Source: Tomitella biformata AHU 1821 (GTDB lineage Bacteria > Actinomycetota > Actinomycetes > Mycobacteriales > Mycobacteriaceae). Taken from it: a DNA stretch of 64,000 bases. This document shows, piece after piece, positions 49,622 to 60,477 of this stretch (the first letter of the stretch is position 1; each line of letters begins with the position of its first letter). The DNA is taken from the NCBI RefSeq assembly GCF_000524475.1, contig NZ_BAVQ01000002.1, forward strand, positions 1 through 64,000, read 5' to 3'. The translations under genes were made by a program, and so were the position numbers. The notes below the pieces were generated by a model that was not told where the DNA came from, made no database searches, and worked only from the letters and a program-made list of their open reading frames with translations.

Positions 49622-51226
49622 ATGCGTAGACCACCACTCGCTCGCACCTACCAACTCCTGGCTGCGCTCACCGCTGCCGGGCTACTCATCGCGGGCTGCT
49701 CCAGCAGCGGCTCGGACGCGAAGCCCAACGCCGAGAGCGTCACCAACGGGGTCATCGGCGTTCCGGATGGCGACGGCGACCCACGCTCCGGCGGCACCAT
49801 CGCGTACGCCGGCTATTCCTCGGTGAACACCCTCGACCCGGCCGACCGCCAGGACGGCGGCTCCACCGGCGGCACAGAGATGGCTGCCATCTACGACCTG
49901 CTCGTCCGCTACGACCAGGACACACACGAGTATGTTCCGCAGCTGGCCAAGTCCCTGACAGCCAACGGCGACAACTCCGTGTGGACGCTCACGCTCCGCG
50001 ACGGCGCCACCTTCAGCGACGGCACCAGCGTCGACGCGGACGCCGTCATCTGGAGCATCGAGCGCTACCTGCAGAAGAAGGGGACCCACGCCCAGGTGTG
50101 GGCGGTCTCGGTGGACTCGATGTCGTCGACCGGACCCTCAACGGTGCAGTTCACACTCAAGCGCCCCTGGGCCCAGTTCCCGGCGCTGTTCACCAGCGGC
50201 CCCGGGATGATCGTGGCACCCTCGGCCATGGCGAGCGGGGAGTTCCAACCCGTCGGCGCCGGCCCCTTCACGCTGCAGAAGCACACACCGCAGGAGGAGC
50301 TGTCGCTGACGGCTCGCAAGGACTACTGGGGCGGCACGCCCTACCTGGACACACTGACCTTCCCCGCCATCGTCAGCGAGCAGACGCGACTGGACTCGCT
50401 GCATTCCGGCAACATCCAGGCCGCCTATATCCGCAACCCCAAGAACGTGCGGGCCGCCGAGAACGCCGGCGACCCGGGTGCGGTCTACACCGTCAATATT
50501 GGCGGGACGATGATCATCAACAACCGCGAGGGCCGACCCGGCGAGGACGAGCGCGTCCGCCAGGCCCTGGTCGCGGCGTTCGACCCCGAGGCGTTCAACC
50601 AGCGGGTCCAGGGCGGCGACGGGCTGCCGAGCAGCTACCTGTTCGGACCGGAGTCGCGGTGGCACGACGACCAGGTGGCGGCCGCGGGATATGACCCGGA
50701 GAAAGCGAAGAGCCTGCTCGAGGCGGCGAAAGCCGATGGGTTCGACGGCAAGCTCAACTACGTCGGCATGAACGACCCGGAGACCAAGGACAGCGCCCTC
50801 GCCGTCCAGGCCATGCTCAACTCCGTCGGGTTCGATGTCCAGATCACCTACACCACCAGCATTGCCGACCTGGTCAAGACGCTGTACGCGCAGCACGACT
50901 ACGACATCTCGTACTCGGGGTTCAACGTGCTCGACGACTCGCCATTCGTCCGCCTGTACGGCAACCTGCACAGCCAGTCGGGCTCCAACGTCCTCGGCTA
51001 CAGCAACCCCGCGATGGACGCGCTGTTGGAGCAGGTCCAGACCGCGACCGACGATGACAACCTGCGCACGGTGCTCGCCGACATTCAGACGCTGGTCGAC
51101 GAGACCGCGCCCATGGCCGTCTCCGCGCCGTACCGGTTCATCATGCCGTTCACCGAGAATGTGCGCGGGGTGCAATTGAGCTCCGACGGCATCCTGCTAT
51201 TCGACAAGGCGTGGACCACCGAATAA
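49622..51226 (+). CDS. ABC-type peptide/oligopeptide-binding lipoprotein (SBP family 5)
   Basis: 534 residues from the ATG at 49622. A lipobox signal (AAGLLIAGCSSS) anchors it outside the membrane. The SBP_bac_5 fold is seen in VWTLTLRDGATFSDGTSVDA, VGAGPFTLQKHTPQEELSLT, and DLVKTLYAQHDYDISYSGFN. These proteins bind peptides, and some DppA-type ones bind heme. No permease or ATPase gene follows, so it is an orphan. It diverges from the iron-box regulated surface gene; whether it shares that regulation is unknown. Confidence 0.85.
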   Translation: MRRPPLARTYQLLAALTAAGLLIAGCSSSGSDAKPNAESVTNGVIGVPDGDGDPRSGGTIAYAGYSSVNTLDPADRQDGGSTGGTEMAAIYDLLVRYDQDTHEYVPQLAKSLTANGDNSVWTLTLRDGATFSDGTSVDADAVIWSIERYLQKKGTHAQVWAVSVDSMSSTGPSTVQFTLKRPWAQFPALFTSGPGMIVAPSAMASGEFQPVGAGPFTLQKHTPQEELSLTARKDYWGGTPYLDTLTFPAIVSEQTRLDSLHSGNIQAAYIRNPKNVRAAENAGDPGAVYTVNIGGTMIINNREGRPGEDERVRQALVAAFDPEAFNQRVQGGDGLPSSYLFGPESRWHDDQVAAAGYDPEKAKSLLEAAKADGFDGKLNYVGMNDPETKDSALAVQAMLNSVGFDVQITYTTSIADLVKTLYAQHDYDISYSGFNVLDDSPFVRLYGNLHSQSGSNVLGYSNPAMDALLEQVQTATDDDNLRTVLADIQTLVDETAPMAVSAPYRFIMPFTENVRGVQLSSDGILLFDKAWTTE

Positions 51227-51246
51227 GCCACGCGAAGCCCTGCGAG

Positions 51247-52212
51247 TCAGCTGCCCCGGACATCTCCCCTGAAGCTCGCGTCCAGCGAGTTGCGGGCGAG
51301 TTGTTCGAGGGTCGCGGTGTCGAGATCGAATGCACGCTGAAGCGCGACATAATTGTCGACGACGTAACCGCCGAAATACGCGGGATCATCGGAGTTCACG
51401 GTGACCACAACGCCTGCATCCAGCAATGCCGGCAGTGGATGATCCGATAGGTTCTCGACACATTTCAATCGCACGTTCGAGAGCGGGCACACGGTCAGCG
51501 GAATCTTGTCGACTGCGAGGCGCCGCAGCAGGGCCGGGTCCTCAGCGGCTCGGATGCCGTGATCGACTCTCTCGACTCCGAGGACGTCGAGAGCCTGCCA
51601 AATGTAGTCGGGAGGCCCTTCCTCGCCCGCATGGGCGACACGATGCAGCCCCATCTCGCCGGCCGCGGCGAAGACCTCCGCGAAGTCGCTCGGCGGGTGG
51701 CCCAGCTCGGCCGAATCCAGTCCCACGCCATGGATCGCATCCCGGTGCTCCGCCAGCGCCTCCAGGGTGGACATCGCCTCCGTGGCCGGACGGTCGCGCA
51801 GGAAGCAGGCGATCAGCAGGACCGAGATTCCATAGCGTTCTCGCGCTGCCGATGCGGCGCTGCTCAGCCCCTCGATAACGACGCGCAGCGGGATTCCGCG
51901 GTTCACATGGGCCTGCGGGTCGAAGAACATCTCGACGTGTTGGACTCCGTCGGCCGCCGCCCGCTGCAGGTACGCACTGGCGAGATCCGCGAAGTCCTCG
52001 GAACGACGAAGGACGTCCATGCACGCGTAGTACAAATTAAGGAACGACTGCAGGTCGCTGAAGTTATATGCCTGGGTGAGCGCTTCGACGTTCGCATACG
52101 GCAAGGCGACGCCGTTGCGTTTCGCCAGATCGAAGGCCATCTGCGGTTCGAGGGTCCCCTCGATGTGCAGGTGCAGCTCTGCTTTGGGCAGACCGCGAAT
52201 AAATTCGATCAT
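51247..52212 (-). CDS. Adenosine/adenine deaminase family protein
   Basis: 321 residues. The metal site HLHIEGTLEP is near the N-terminus, AHAGEEGPPDYIWQAL near residue 205, VDHGIRAAEDPALL near 225 and NSDDPAYFGGYV near 285. These hold the zinc and catalytic residues. The combination HIEGTLEP with GPPDYIW is more like the adenine deaminase (Aah1) branch than classical adenosine deaminase, so adenine to hypoxanthine is my favoured reaction. It converges with the lipoprotein gene. A large inverted repeat lies 37 bases before its start. Confidence 0.82.
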   Translation of the reverse strand: MIEFIRGLPKAELHLHIEGTLEPQMAFDLAKRNGVALPYANVEALTQAYNFSDLQSFLNLYYACMDVLRRSEDFADLASAYLQRAAADGVQHVEMFFDPQAHVNRGIPLRVVIEGLSSAASAARERYGISVLLIACFLRDRPATEAMSTLEALAEHRDAIHGVGLDSAELGHPPSDFAEVFAAAGEMGLHRVAHAGEEGPPDYIWQALDVLGVERVDHGIRAAEDPALLRRLAVDKIPLTVCPLSNVRLKCVENLSDHPLPALLDAGVVVTVNSDDPAYFGGYVVDNYVALQRAFDLDTATLEQLARNSLDASFRGDVRGS

Positions 52213-52248
52213 CTCTCGACTTCCAATTCTGTATGTCCGCTAAGCCTT

Positions 52249-52322
52249 CGACGGCATCTGTTGTGCACCTACTCGGCTATTGAGCGCGATTCCTCTGCTC
52301 AACTGCACAACAGATGCCGTCG
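52249..52322. repeat. 19-bp perfect inverted repeat with nested hairpin, before the deaminase gene
   Basis: CGACGGCATCTGTTGTGCA (52249-52267) and TGCACAACAGATGCCGTCG (52304-52322) are perfect complements. The 36-base spacer contains a second pair, TTGAGC and GCTCAA. It lies between the deaminase start and the tRNA terminator. It could be an attenuator or an operator, or a mobile palindrome; only one copy is present in this window. Confidence 0.75.
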
Positions 52323-52337
52323 AGCCCGGCTAACGAC

Positions 52338-52371
52338 AAAGGCCACGAACCCGTGAGAGTTCGTGGCCTTT
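52338..52371. terminator. Terminator after tRNA-Leu
   Basis: AAAGGCCACGAAC (52338-52350) and GTTCGTGGCCTTT (52359-52371) form a perfect 13-bp stem with an 8-base loop. It follows the tRNA 3' end on the minus strand by about eight bases. Confidence 0.8.
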
Positions 52372-52378
52372 ATTCAGG

Positions 52379-52461
52379 TGGGCGAAGGGGGACTTGAACC
52401 CCCACGTCCCTAAGGACACTGGCACCTGAAGCCAGCGCGTCTGCCATTCCGCCACTCGCCC
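52379..52461 (-). tRNA. leuT: tRNA-Leu (anticodon CAG)
   Basis: On the minus strand the 83-base gene starts GGGCGAGTGGCGGAATGGCA and ends TTCAAGTCCCCCTTCGCCCA. The acceptor arms GGGCGAG and TTCGCCC pair. The anticodon arm is CTGGC-TTCAGGT-GCCAG with CAG in the loop. The long variable arm (TGTCCTTAGGGACG) is as in class II tRNAs. CCA is not encoded. M. tuberculosis has the same tRNA beside fhaA. Confidence 0.95.
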
Positions 52462-52655
52462 GAGCAACGATGAATAGGCTAACACGCGCACTGGATCACA
52501 CCAAAATCGGCGATCAAACTAGTGTCGACCTGCGGTAATGCTGAACACGCAGCGGCCTGGCGCCAGTGCTGCCGGGCCTGATCAGACGTGCAGCGCCCCT
52601 GTTCAACCCCGCACCAGTATTGTTTGTGGGATAGGTGGCTGAAGGGAGGCAAGTC

Positions 52656-54011
52656 ATGGGTTTCATGCAACGGTTCGAACGCAAGCTGGAAGACGCGGTG
52701 GGCAACACCTTCGCCCGTGTCTTCGGCGGCAAGATTGTGCCGGCGGAGGTCGAGGACGCGCTGCACCGCGAGGCTGCGCGCGGCCTGCAGAACCTGAGCG
52801 GGCACGGGCTGGCGCCCAACCAGTACGTGCTCACCGTCAGCGAGTCCGACGAGGAGAACCTCACATCAGACACCGAGCTGACGCTGAATGCCTTCGCCAA
52901 GCACCTGACGGGCTATATCGGAGAGCAGGGATGGGAGACGTACGGAGCGGTCTCGGTCGAGCTCGAGTCCTCCCCTGATCTGCACACCGGGCAGTTCCGG
53001 GCCCGCAGCATCATCGCTCCCGACGCCGACGCCCACGCGGCTCAGCCTGGCCCTCAAGCGCCGGCCCCCACCGCCTTTTCCCCCTCACAACCAGGAGCTA
53101 CGCCGATGCCTTCGGAGCCGCAGGACGCACCGCAGCCTCGCTATCAGCCGCAGCCAGGCCCTCAGCAGCACCAGCCCCCGCACTACCCACCGCAGGCCTA
53201 TAGCGCCGGCCAGTACCAAAACACCCCATATGAGGCGCCGCAGCAGCCGGAGCAGCCCTATGGCCAGCCTCCGGCCGAGGCATACTCCCAGCACCCCCAG
53301 TACGGCCAGCCGCAGTATGAGGAGCCCCAGTACCGGGAGCCTGAGTACCGGGAGCCCCAGCCCCCGGAGCCGAACTACCAGGAGCCTCCCGCGCAGGCCT
53401 ACTCGGAGCGCCCGCAGCCCGGCCAGAACTTTCCCCACCAGCAGCGTTACAGCAGCGAGCAGTATGCGGACCCGCGCTTCCAGCCGCCGGCGCACCTCTA
53501 TCCGCCGCAGCAGCCGCAAGGCCGCCAGCCCGCGCCTCAGCAGCCAGACCAGAACCAGCAGCCGGACCAGAACCAGCAGCCGGGCCAGTACCCGCAGCCC
53601 GGCTACGGCTATCAGGACCAAGCGTATGTGGGCCAGGAGTATCCGCTGCGCGATTCCGCGGCGGGCTATTACGCCGACGAGCGGTACGCGCCGCCCGCCC
53701 CGCCCCAGCAGCAGTGGGCCCCGGCTCTGGCGGTCTCACTCGAGTTGAGCGATGGCAGCGGCCGAAATCTGGAATTGCGGCACGGCTCGAACGTCATCGG
53801 ACGCGGTCAGGACGCGCACTTCCGCATCCCGGACACCGGAGTCTCCCGCCAGCACGCGGACATCCAGTGGGACGGCACAGTCGCACTGATCGTGGATATG
53901 CAGTCCACCAACGGCACCGTCGTCAACGACGTGCCCGTCAATGAGTGGCAGCTCGCGGACGGCGACGTGATCCGCATCGGCCACTCCAACATCACAGTCC
54001 GCTTCCACTAG
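52656..54011 (+). CDS. fhaA: FHA domain protein FhaA
   Basis: 451 residues from the ATG at 52656 (GGGAGG six bases upstream). The N-terminal DUF3662 domain starts MGFMQRFERKLEDAVGNTFA and then KIVPAEVEDALHREA. A Pro/Gln/Tyr-rich linker fills about residues 130-355. The C-terminal FHA domain (VIGRGQDAHFRIPDTGVSRQ, then HADI and STNGTVVNDV) binds phosphothreonine peptides. In M. tuberculosis FhaA binds the phosphorylated pseudokinase MviN/MurJ to control peptidoglycan synthesis. It is first in the fhaA-pknB cluster. Confidence 0.93.
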   Translation: MGFMQRFERKLEDAVGNTFARVFGGKIVPAEVEDALHREAARGLQNLSGHGLAPNQYVLTVSESDEENLTSDTELTLNAFAKHLTGYIGEQGWETYGAVSVELESSPDLHTGQFRARSIIAPDADAHAAQPGPQAPAPTAFSPSQPGATPMPSEPQDAPQPRYQPQPGPQQHQPPHYPPQAYSAGQYQNTPYEAPQQPEQPYGQPPAEAYSQHPQYGQPQYEEPQYREPEYREPQPPEPNYQEPPAQAYSERPQPGQNFPHQQRYSSEQYADPRFQPPAHLYPPQQPQGRQPAPQQPDQNQQPDQNQQPGQYPQPGYGYQDQAYVGQEYPLRDSAAGYYADERYAPPAPPQQQWAPALAVSLELSDGSGRNLELRHGSNVIGRGQDAHFRIPDTGVSRQHADIQWDGTVALIVDMQSTNGTVVNDVPVNEWQLADGDVIRIGHSNITVRFH

Positions 54012-54162
54012 GGACTTCAAGGAACAACACTTGACAGCCCGTTCCGGCCAAACAGCCGCGGTCGGGCTGCGAGTCTCGTATCGACCAGTACGATGATCAC
54101 GGCAGTGTCCAGTTCGATGTCGGCGATATCGCCGACATCTCGAGTCGAGGAGGGGTTCGCGG

Positions 54163-54627
54163 GTGCAAGGGCTCGTATTGCAATTGACCCGGGGCGGATT
54201 CCTGCTGCTCCTATGGCTGTTCATCTGGGCGGTGCTGCGCGTGCTGCGCACCGACGTCTATGCGGCGGCGGGCTCGCGGATCGGCGCGAATCGCTATCCC
54301 GTCAAGCCGGCGCGCATCGGCGGCCGTCGGGCAAAGGTCGCGAAATTCCTCGTGGTGACGGAGGGCACGCTGGCCGGCACCCGCATCAGCCTGGGCACCC
54401 AGCCCGTGCTGATCGGCCGCGCGGACGATTCCACGCTGGTCCTGTCTGACGACTACTCCTCCACCCGCCATGCGCGGCTCTCCCCCCGGGGCGCCGAGTG
54501 GTACGTGGAGGATTTGGGCTCCACCAATGGCACCTACCTGGACCGGGTCAAAGTCACCACCGCCGTACCCGTCCCCCTCGGCACGCCGGTTCGCATCGGC
54601 AAGACAGTGATTGAGCTGCGCCCGTGA
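54163..54627 (+). CDS. fhaB: FHA domain protein FhaB (FipA)
   Basis: 154 residues from a GTG at 54163. An N-terminal membrane segment (FLLLLWLFIWAVLRVL) and an FHA domain in the second half (PVLIGRADDSTLVLSDDYSS, TRHARL and LGSTNGTYLD). It recruits phosphorylated division proteins such as FtsZ or CrgA to the septum, as known from mycobacteria. The stop overlaps the pstP start (GTGA). The 150 bases before it, after fhaA, contain no gene. Confidence 0.9.
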   Translation: MQGLVLQLTRGGFLLLLWLFIWAVLRVLRTDVYAAAGSRIGANRYPVKPARIGGRRAKVAKFLVVTEGTLAGTRISLGTQPVLIGRADDSTLVLSDDYSSTRHARLSPRGAEWYVEDLGSTNGTYLDRVKVTTAVPVPLGTPVRIGKTVIELRP

Positions 54628-56060
54628 CATTAGTTTTGAAGTACGCCGCGCGCAGCGACCGCGGCCTGGTCCGCGGCAACAACGAGGACTCCGTCTACGC
54701 AGGCGCCCGGCTGTTGGCGCTGGCCGACGGCATGGGCGGGCACGCCGCCGGCGAGGTCGCCTCCCAGCTGATGATCGCCGCGCTGGCCCCCCTCGACGAG
54801 GACGATCCGGGCGATGACCTCTTGGGCAAGCTCGACGCGGCCACGCGGGCCGGCAACGCGTCCATCGCGGACCATGTCGAGGAGGAGCCCGAGCTCGAGG
54901 GGATGGGCACCACGCTGACCGCGATCTTGTTCGCCGGCCGCCGCCTAGGGCTGATCCACATCGGCGACTCCCGCGCGTACCTGCTGCGCAATGGCGAGCT
55001 GGCGCAGATCACGCGGGATGACACCTTCGTGCAATCGCTCGTCGACCAGGGCCGGATCACCCGGGAGCAGGCGAAGACGCATCCGCAGCGCTCGCTGATC
55101 ATGCGCGCGCTCACCGGCAACGACATCGAGCCGACGCTGACTATCCGCGAGGCCCGCGCCGGCGACCGCTACCTGCTGTGCTCGGACGGACTCTCCGATG
55201 TCGTCTCCGAGGAGACCATCGGCGAGACCATGGCCGAGGGCGGCCAGCGCGAGTGCGCCGACCGGCTCATCGAGCTGGCCCTGCGCAGCGGCGGGCCGGA
55301 CAACATCACCGTGATCATCGCGGATGTGATCGACCTCGACTATGGCCAGTCCGCCCCCATCGTCGGCGGCGCCGCGTCCGACGAGGAGGAGGACTACACC
55401 CCTCCCCCGAACACCGCCGCCGGCCGCGCCGCGGCGATCCGCCCACCCGTCGCCAAGCCCCGCCGGGTCACCCCGGCCCCCGTCCCCGAGCCGCCGAAGC
55501 GTCACCGCAAGGCGTTGACGATCGGGCTCTCGCTGCTGGTGGTGGTACTGCTGGGCGTCGGCGTGGTGGTCGCGAACATGTGGATTCGCAGCAACTACTA
55601 CGTCGGCGAGGACGACGGCAACGTCGTCGTCTTCCGCGGCGTCCCCGGCTCCGTTCTGGGTTATTCGCTCCATGAGGTCCGCGAAGTCGGCTGCCTGAAC
55701 AGTGCTGGGAACCTACAGCTCGTCGCGCCAGACGCCACCTCCTCGAATTGCTCCGTGCTCGGCGTGGCCGAACTGCGGCCGTCGGCCCGTGAGCAGGTCC
55801 GCTCCGGGTTGCCCAGCGGATCCCTCGAGGACGCGCAGAAGCAGATCGGCCAGCTCGCCGTGTCCGACCTCCTGCCGATGTGCGTCGCGGCCGAGCCGGC
55901 CCCACCGCCGGAGACGCCGGCGCCCGAGAGTCCCGCGCCTGCGAACCCAGTCCCCGAGACTCCCGCTCCCGCAACTCCTGCGCCGACCAGTGGGGCGCCT
56001 GCTCCAGGACCGTATGCCGACGGCCAGGTGCCGGGGCATAATTGCCGGGTAGTTGCCTAA
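54624..56060 (+). CDS. pstP: PP2C-type Ser/Thr protein phosphatase PstP
   Basis: 478 residues from a GTG at 54624. The phosphatase domain (residues 1-235) has [20 protein letters not shown] and then [29 protein letters not shown] and [13 protein letters not shown], carrying the Asp metal ligands. A membrane segment [20 protein letters not shown] follows near 295. The extracellular part ends with a Pro/Ala-rich tail ([20 protein letters not shown]). PstP reverses PknA/PknB phosphorylation. The end overlaps the rodA start (TAATG). Confidence 0.92.
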   Translation: MTLVLKYAARSDRGLVRGNNEDSVYAGARLLALADGMGGHAAGEVASQLMIAALAPLDEDDPGDDLLGKLDAATRAGNASIADHVEEEPELEGMGTTLTAILFAGRRLGLIHIGDSRAYLLRNGELAQITRDDTFVQSLVDQGRITREQAKTHPQRSLIMRALTGNDIEPTLTIREARAGDRYLLCSDGLSDVVSEETIGETMAEGGQRECADRLIELALRSGGPDNITVIIADVIDLDYGQSAPIVGGAASDEEEDYTPPPNTAAGRAAAIRPPVAKPRRVTPAPVPEPPKRHRKALTIGLSLLVVVLLGVGVVVANMWIRSNYYVGEDDGNVVVFRGVPGSVLGYSLHEVREVGCLNSAGNLQLVAPDATSSNCSVLGVAELRPSAREQVRSGLPSGSLEDAQKQIGQLAVSDLLPMCVAAEPAPPPETPAPESPAPANPVPETPAPATPAPTSGAPAPGPYADGQVPGHNCRVVA

Positions 56061-57544
56061 TGAGCACCCCCAACCCGAACCCCGGCAACACTCCGGCCGA
56101 GGCAGGCTCGCAGTTCAACAGTCCCCCCGGCGGGTTCGCGCCCGCACCGCCCCGCAAGAGCGGGCGCCGTGCCGAGCTGGTGCTGATGACCTTCGCGATG
56201 GCCGTGGTGCTCGCGTCCCTGGTGCTGGTCGAGGCCGCGATGGAGCAGCGGGTCACGTGGGAGCTGGGCAAGTACGCGCTGGGCTTCGGCGTGCTGATGC
56301 TTGTCGCACACCTCGTCATCCGCCGGCTCGCACCGTATGCGGACCCGGTGATCCTGCCGATTGTGGCGCTGCTCAACGGGCTCGGGCTCGTGATGATCCA
56401 CCGCCTGGACCTCTCAGACCAGCAGACCGCCGAGCTGCTGGGCCAGGAGCTGCCGAACCTCGACGCGAACCAGCAGGTCATCTGGACCGCGATCTCGATT
56501 GCGGCCTTCACCGCGGTGCTGTATTTCCTGCGCGATCATCGCGTGCTATCGAGCTTCGCCTACACGCTGGGCCTCGTCGGCCTGGTCCTGCTGATCATCC
56601 CGTCCCTGCTGCCCGCCAAGTACTCCGAGATCAACGGCGGCCGCAACTGGATCCGCTTCAGCGGCTTCTCTATCCAGCCCGGTGAGTTCGCCAAGATCCT
56701 GCTCATCGTGTTCGCCGCGTCGTTCCTGGTGTCCAAGCGCGATCTCTTCACCACCGCCGGCCGGCAGATGCTCGGCCTCGACGTGCCCCGCGCCCGCGAC
56801 CTCGCGCCGCTGCTCGTGGCCGTCATCCTGGCGATCGGCGTCGCGGTGGCCAACAAGGACCTCGGCTTCGCCCTCCTGATCTTCGGCACCATCCTCGTGA
56901 TGATCTACGTCGCCACCGACCGCGGCAGCTGGCTGCTGATCGGTGTCGCCCTGTTCCTCGCGGGCGCCGTCGCCGCCTACTTCGTGTTCTCGCACTTCCG
57001 GGTGCGAGTGGATATCTGGCTGGACCCCTTCGCCACCTACAACACATCGGGCTACCAGATCGCGCAGTCGCTGTTCGGCCTGGCGACGGGCGGGCTCGCG
57101 GGCACGGGGCTCGGCAGTGGCCAGCCGAACACGGTGCCGTTCGCGAAGACCGACTTCGTGATGTCCGCTATCGGCGAGGAGCTGGGCCTGATCGGCGTCG
57201 CCGCCGTGCTGCTGCTGTTCACGGTGCTGGTGGTCCGCGGCATCCGCACCGCGGTCGCCGTACGCGATAGCTTCGGCAAGCTACTGGCGCTGGGCCTGTC
57301 CTTCACCATCGCGTTCCAGCTGTTCGTGGTGGTCGGCGGCGTGACGAAGCTGATTCCGCTGACGGGCCTGACCACGCCGTTCATCTCCTATGGCGGCTCC
57401 TCGCTACTCGCGAACTACATCCTGCTGGCCATCCTCGTCCGCATCTCCGACGAGGCCCGACGCCCGCCGGAGGCCGTGACTCGGAAGGCGCCCCCCACCC
57501 CACTGGCCGACGCCTCAACCGAGATGGTGAAGAAGATCCGTTGA
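56060..57544 (+). CDS. rodA: FtsW/RodA/SpoVE family peptidoglycan polymerase RodA
   Basis: 494 residues from the ATG at 56060. Twelve or so membrane segments. The motifs [20 protein letters not shown] and [19 protein letters not shown] and then [15 protein letters not shown] are the core SEDS glycosyltransferase signatures, with a catalytic Asp in the KTDFV-type loop. It polymerises lipid II together with PbpA. The N-terminus is Pro-rich and cytoplasmic ([13 protein letters not shown]). The end overlaps the pbpA start. Confidence 0.93.
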   Translation: MSTPNPNPGNTPAEAGSQFNSPPGGFAPAPPRKSGRRAELVLMTFAMAVVLASLVLVEAAMEQRVTWELGKYALGFGVLMLVAHLVIRRLAPYADPVILPIVALLNGLGLVMIHRLDLSDQQTAELLGQELPNLDANQQVIWTAISIAAFTAVLYFLRDHRVLSSFAYTLGLVGLVLLIIPSLLPAKYSEINGGRNWIRFSGFSIQPGEFAKILLIVFAASFLVSKRDLFTTAGRQMLGLDVPRARDLAPLLVAVILAIGVAVANKDLGFALLIFGTILVMIYVATDRGSWLLIGVALFLAGAVAAYFVFSHFRVRVDIWLDPFATYNTSGYQIAQSLFGLATGGLAGTGLGSGQPNTVPFAKTDFVMSAIGEELGLIGVAAVLLLFTVLVVRGIRTAVAVRDSFGKLLALGLSFTIAFQLFVVVGGVTKLIPLTGLTTPFISYGGSSLLANYILLAILVRISDEARRPPEAVTRKAPPTPLADASTEMVKKIR

Positions 57545-59019
57545 ACACCCCACTGCGCCGCGTCGCGCTTGCCGTGATGGCGATGATCGTCGCCCTCCTC
57601 GCGAACGCCACCTACGTCCAGGTGTTCAAGGCTGATTCCCTCCGCGCCGATCCCCGCAACCAGCGCGTGCTCGTCGACGAGTACTCCCGCCAGCGCGGCC
57701 TGATCTCCGCCGACGGCCAGGTGCTGGCGTTCTCCGAGACCATCGCGGACCGCTTCAAGTACCTGCGCGCCTACCCGAACGACAACACGCAGGCCCTCGC
57801 GAACGCGCCCGTCACCGGCTACTACTCGATGCAGTACTCCAGCACGGGCCTCGAGCGGGCCGAGGACCCGATCCTCAACGGCTCCGACAACAGGCTGTTC
57901 GGCGCGCGCCTGTTCGACCTGGTCTCCGGGCGGGACCCCCGCGGCGGCAACGTGCTGACCACTATCAACCCCGTGCTCCAGCAGGTCGCCTACGACGAGT
58001 TGTCCGCCCGCAACCTGACCGGGTCCGTCGTCGCGCTCGATCCCAAGTCCGGTGCGATCCTCGCGATGGTGAGCACCCCCAGTTATGACCCGAACCCCCT
58101 GGCCAGCCATGACGGCACCGTGCGCACCGAGGCCTGGAACGCACTGGTCGACGACCCCGCCAACCCCATGCTCAACCGGGCGATCTCGGCGACGTACCCG
58201 CCCGGGTCCACGTTCAAGGTGGTCACCAGCGCGACGGCCCTCTCCCACGGCGGGACGGTCGACGAGCAGCTGACCGCGGCCGCCGGGCTGACCCTGCCGG
58301 ACACGAACACGGTGCTCAATAATTTCGGCGACGCCCCCTGCGGGTCCGGCCCGACCGTCTCGCTGATGACCGCGTTCAAGCTCTCCTGCAACGCCGCGTT
58401 CGCCGAGCTGGGCATCAAGTACGGCGCCGACGACCTCAAGGCACAGGCAGCCGCGTTCGGCATTGGCCCCGACTCGCCAGCCATCCCGCTCGCCGTCGCC
58501 GACTCCACCGTCGGCACCATCCCCGACCCGGCGGCGCTCGGCCAGTCCAGTATCGGCCAACGCGACGTCGCGATGACCCCGCTGCAGAACGCGGTGGTCG
58601 CCGCGACCGTCGCCAACGGGGGCGTGCGCATGGAGCCGTACCTGGTCAAGCAGCTGCAGGGCCCAGATCTTTCAACGCTGTCCACGACGCAGCCCAAGTC
58701 GCTGGGCCAGTCCGTCTCCCCTGAGATCGCCGCCACCCTGACGGAGATGATGGTGGAGTCGGAGAAGAACACCTCCGGCTTCGGCAGCATCCCCGGCCTC
58801 GAGATCGCCTCCAAGACGGGCACCGCCGAGCACGGCTCCACACCCAAGGAGACCCCGCCGCACGCCTGGTACATCGGCTTCGCGCCCGCCAACAACCCGA
58901 CCATCGCCATCGCAGTCCTCGTCGAGGACGGCGGTGACCGGGGGTTGGCGGCCACCGGCGGCTCCGTCGCATCCCCGATCGGTCGCGCCGTGATGGCCGC
59001 CGCGACGCAGGGAGGCTGA
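57541..59019 (+). CDS. pbpA: Class B penicillin-binding protein PbpA
   Basis: 492 residues from a TTG at 57541 overlapping the rodA stop. One N-terminal anchor ([20 protein letters not shown]) and the transpeptidase domain with SxxK at [10 protein letters not shown], SxN at KLSCNAAF and KTGT at SKTGTAEHG. It cross-links peptidoglycan and is paired with RodA in the same operon. In M. tuberculosis PbpA is phosphorylated by PknB. Confidence 0.93.
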   Translation: MNTPLRRVALAVMAMIVALLANATYVQVFKADSLRADPRNQRVLVDEYSRQRGLISADGQVLAFSETIADRFKYLRAYPNDNTQALANAPVTGYYSMQYSSTGLERAEDPILNGSDNRLFGARLFDLVSGRDPRGGNVLTTINPVLQQVAYDELSARNLTGSVVALDPKSGAILAMVSTPSYDPNPLASHDGTVRTEAWNALVDDPANPMLNRAISATYPPGSTFKVVTSATALSHGGTVDEQLTAAAGLTLPDTNTVLNNFGDAPCGSGPTVSLMTAFKLSCNAAFAELGIKYGADDLKAQAAAFGIGPDSPAIPLAVADSTVGTIPDPAALGQSSIGQRDVAMTPLQNAVVAATVANGGVRMEPYLVKQLQGPDLSTLSTTQPKSLGQSVSPEIAATLTEMMVESEKNTSGFGSIPGLEIASKTGTAEHGSTPKETPPHAWYIGFAPANNPTIAIAVLVEDGGDRGLAATGGSVASPIGRAVMAAATQGG

Positions 59020-59020
59020 C

Positions 59021-60475
59021 ATGGCACTGCAAAGTGGCGCGACTATCGCGGACCGCTACCGCCTGCAGCGGCACATCGCCACTGGCGGCATGGGCGCCGT
59101 GTGGGAATCGATGGACCTGCGGCTGGACCGGGCCGTCGCCGTCAAGGTCCTCAAACCCGAGTACTCCGACGACCCCGAGTTCCTCGAGCGCTTCCGCGCG
59201 GAGGCCCGCACCACCGCCAAACTGAACCACCCCGGCATCGCCAACGTCTACGACTACGGCGAGACCACCGACCCCAACGGCTCCTCCATTCCCTACCTCG
59301 TGATGGAGCTGGTCCGCGGCGAGGCGCTCAACGCGGTGATCCGACGCATGGGCGTGATCCCCGTCGACCTCGCGCTGGACATGCTCGAGCAGTCCGGCCG
59401 GGCTCTGCACGTTGCCCACCAGGCCGGCCTGGTGCACCGCGACGTCAAGCCCGGGAACATCCTCGTCACGCCGACAGGCCAGGTGAAGATCACCGACTTC
59501 GGCATCGCGAAGGCCGTCGACGCCGCGCCAGTGACCCGCACCGGCATGGTGATGGGGACCGCGCAGTACATCGCGCCCGAGCAGGCCATGGGCCAGGAGG
59601 CGACTGCCGCGTCGGACGTGTACTCGCTCGGCATCGTCGGCTACGAGGTGCTCGGCGGACGCCGCCCGTTCCAGGCGGACAGCACGTTCGCGATCGCCCA
59701 GGCCCACATCAACGACACCCCGGCGCCGCTGCCGAACACGATCCCGGCGAATGTGCGCGAGCTGATCGACTACACCCTGACCAAGGACCCGGCGCAGCGC
59801 TATCCCGACGGCGGGGCGTTCGCCGACGCCGTTGCGGCCGTGCGCGCGGGCCGCCGGCCACCACCTCCGGTCGGCGCCTCCATGGTTGCCGCCAGGGCCG
59901 CGGACGCCCCGGCGACCGCGATGATCAGCTCGGCGCAGATGCGCGCCGACCAATACCGCCCGCCCGTCGACACGGGCTACCCCGACGACGCGCCGTCGGG
60001 CATGTCCAAGGGCCAGAAGAACCTCGCCATCACCGCGGGCATCCTGCTGTTGCTCGCCGCGATGATCGCTGGCGGCATCGTCCTGGCGAACCTGCCCCAG
60101 TCCGCCACCGTGGACAAGACGCCCGCGACCCCAACGCGCACGACCACCTCGGCCGTGCCCACCACAACGCGGACGACGCCGCCGCCCAGGACCACCAGTC
60201 AGGCTCCGACCACGACGTCCAGCCCGACCAGCACCGAGCCGACGACCACACGCGAGACCCCGACAACTACCCGCTCGACGACAACCACAACGCAGCCGAC
60301 GACCACCGAGCCGTCCACCACCTCCACGTCGACGAGCCCCTCGTCGAGCGCCTCGTCGAGCAGTGCCACGGGGGCGATGTTCAACATTCAAGGTGCGCAG
60401 GCACCACGCGGCGCGACCGGATACTCTGATGAAATGCCAGCCGGTCACACCCCGGCCTACGACGGGGAGCAATAG
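59021..60475 (+). CDS. pknA: Ser/Thr protein kinase PknA
   Basis: 484 residues from the ATG at 59021, one base after the pbpA stop. The kinase domain (residues 10-275) has the Gly loop [11 protein letters not shown], the Lys in [30 protein letters not shown] and the activation loop [21 protein letters not shown] membrane segment [20 protein letters not shown] is near 345. The extracellular part is about 100 residues rich in Thr, Ser and Pro and lacks PASTA repeats, as in mycobacterial PknA. Confidence 0.93.
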   Translation: MALQSGATIADRYRLQRHIATGGMGAVWESMDLRLDRAVAVKVLKPEYSDDPEFLERFRAEARTTAKLNHPGIANVYDYGETTDPNGSSIPYLVMELVRGEALNAVIRRMGVIPVDLALDMLEQSGRALHVAHQAGLVHRDVKPGNILVTPTGQVKITDFGIAKAVDAAPVTRTGMVMGTAQYIAPEQAMGQEATAASDVYSLGIVGYEVLGGRRPFQADSTFAIAQAHINDTPAPLPNTIPANVRELIDYTLTKDPAQRYPDGGAFADAVAAVRAGRRPPPPVGASMVAARAADAPATAMISSAQMRADQYRPPVDTGYPDDAPSGMSKGQKNLAITAGILLLLAAMIAGGIVLANLPQSATVDKTPATPTRTTTSAVPTTTRTTPPPRTTSQAPTTTSSPTSTEPTTTRETPTTTRSTTTTTQPTTTEPSTTSTSTSPSSSASSSSATGAMFNIQGAQAPRGATGYSDEMPAGHTPAYDGEQ

Positions 60476-60477
60476 GA

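Noticed and set aside
49243-49629. Open frame with Cys/His residues in the gap before the peptide-binding lipoprotein
   Set aside because: Codon use is unlike the neighbours, it covers the iron boxes and AT-rich promoter region, and no family motif is seen.
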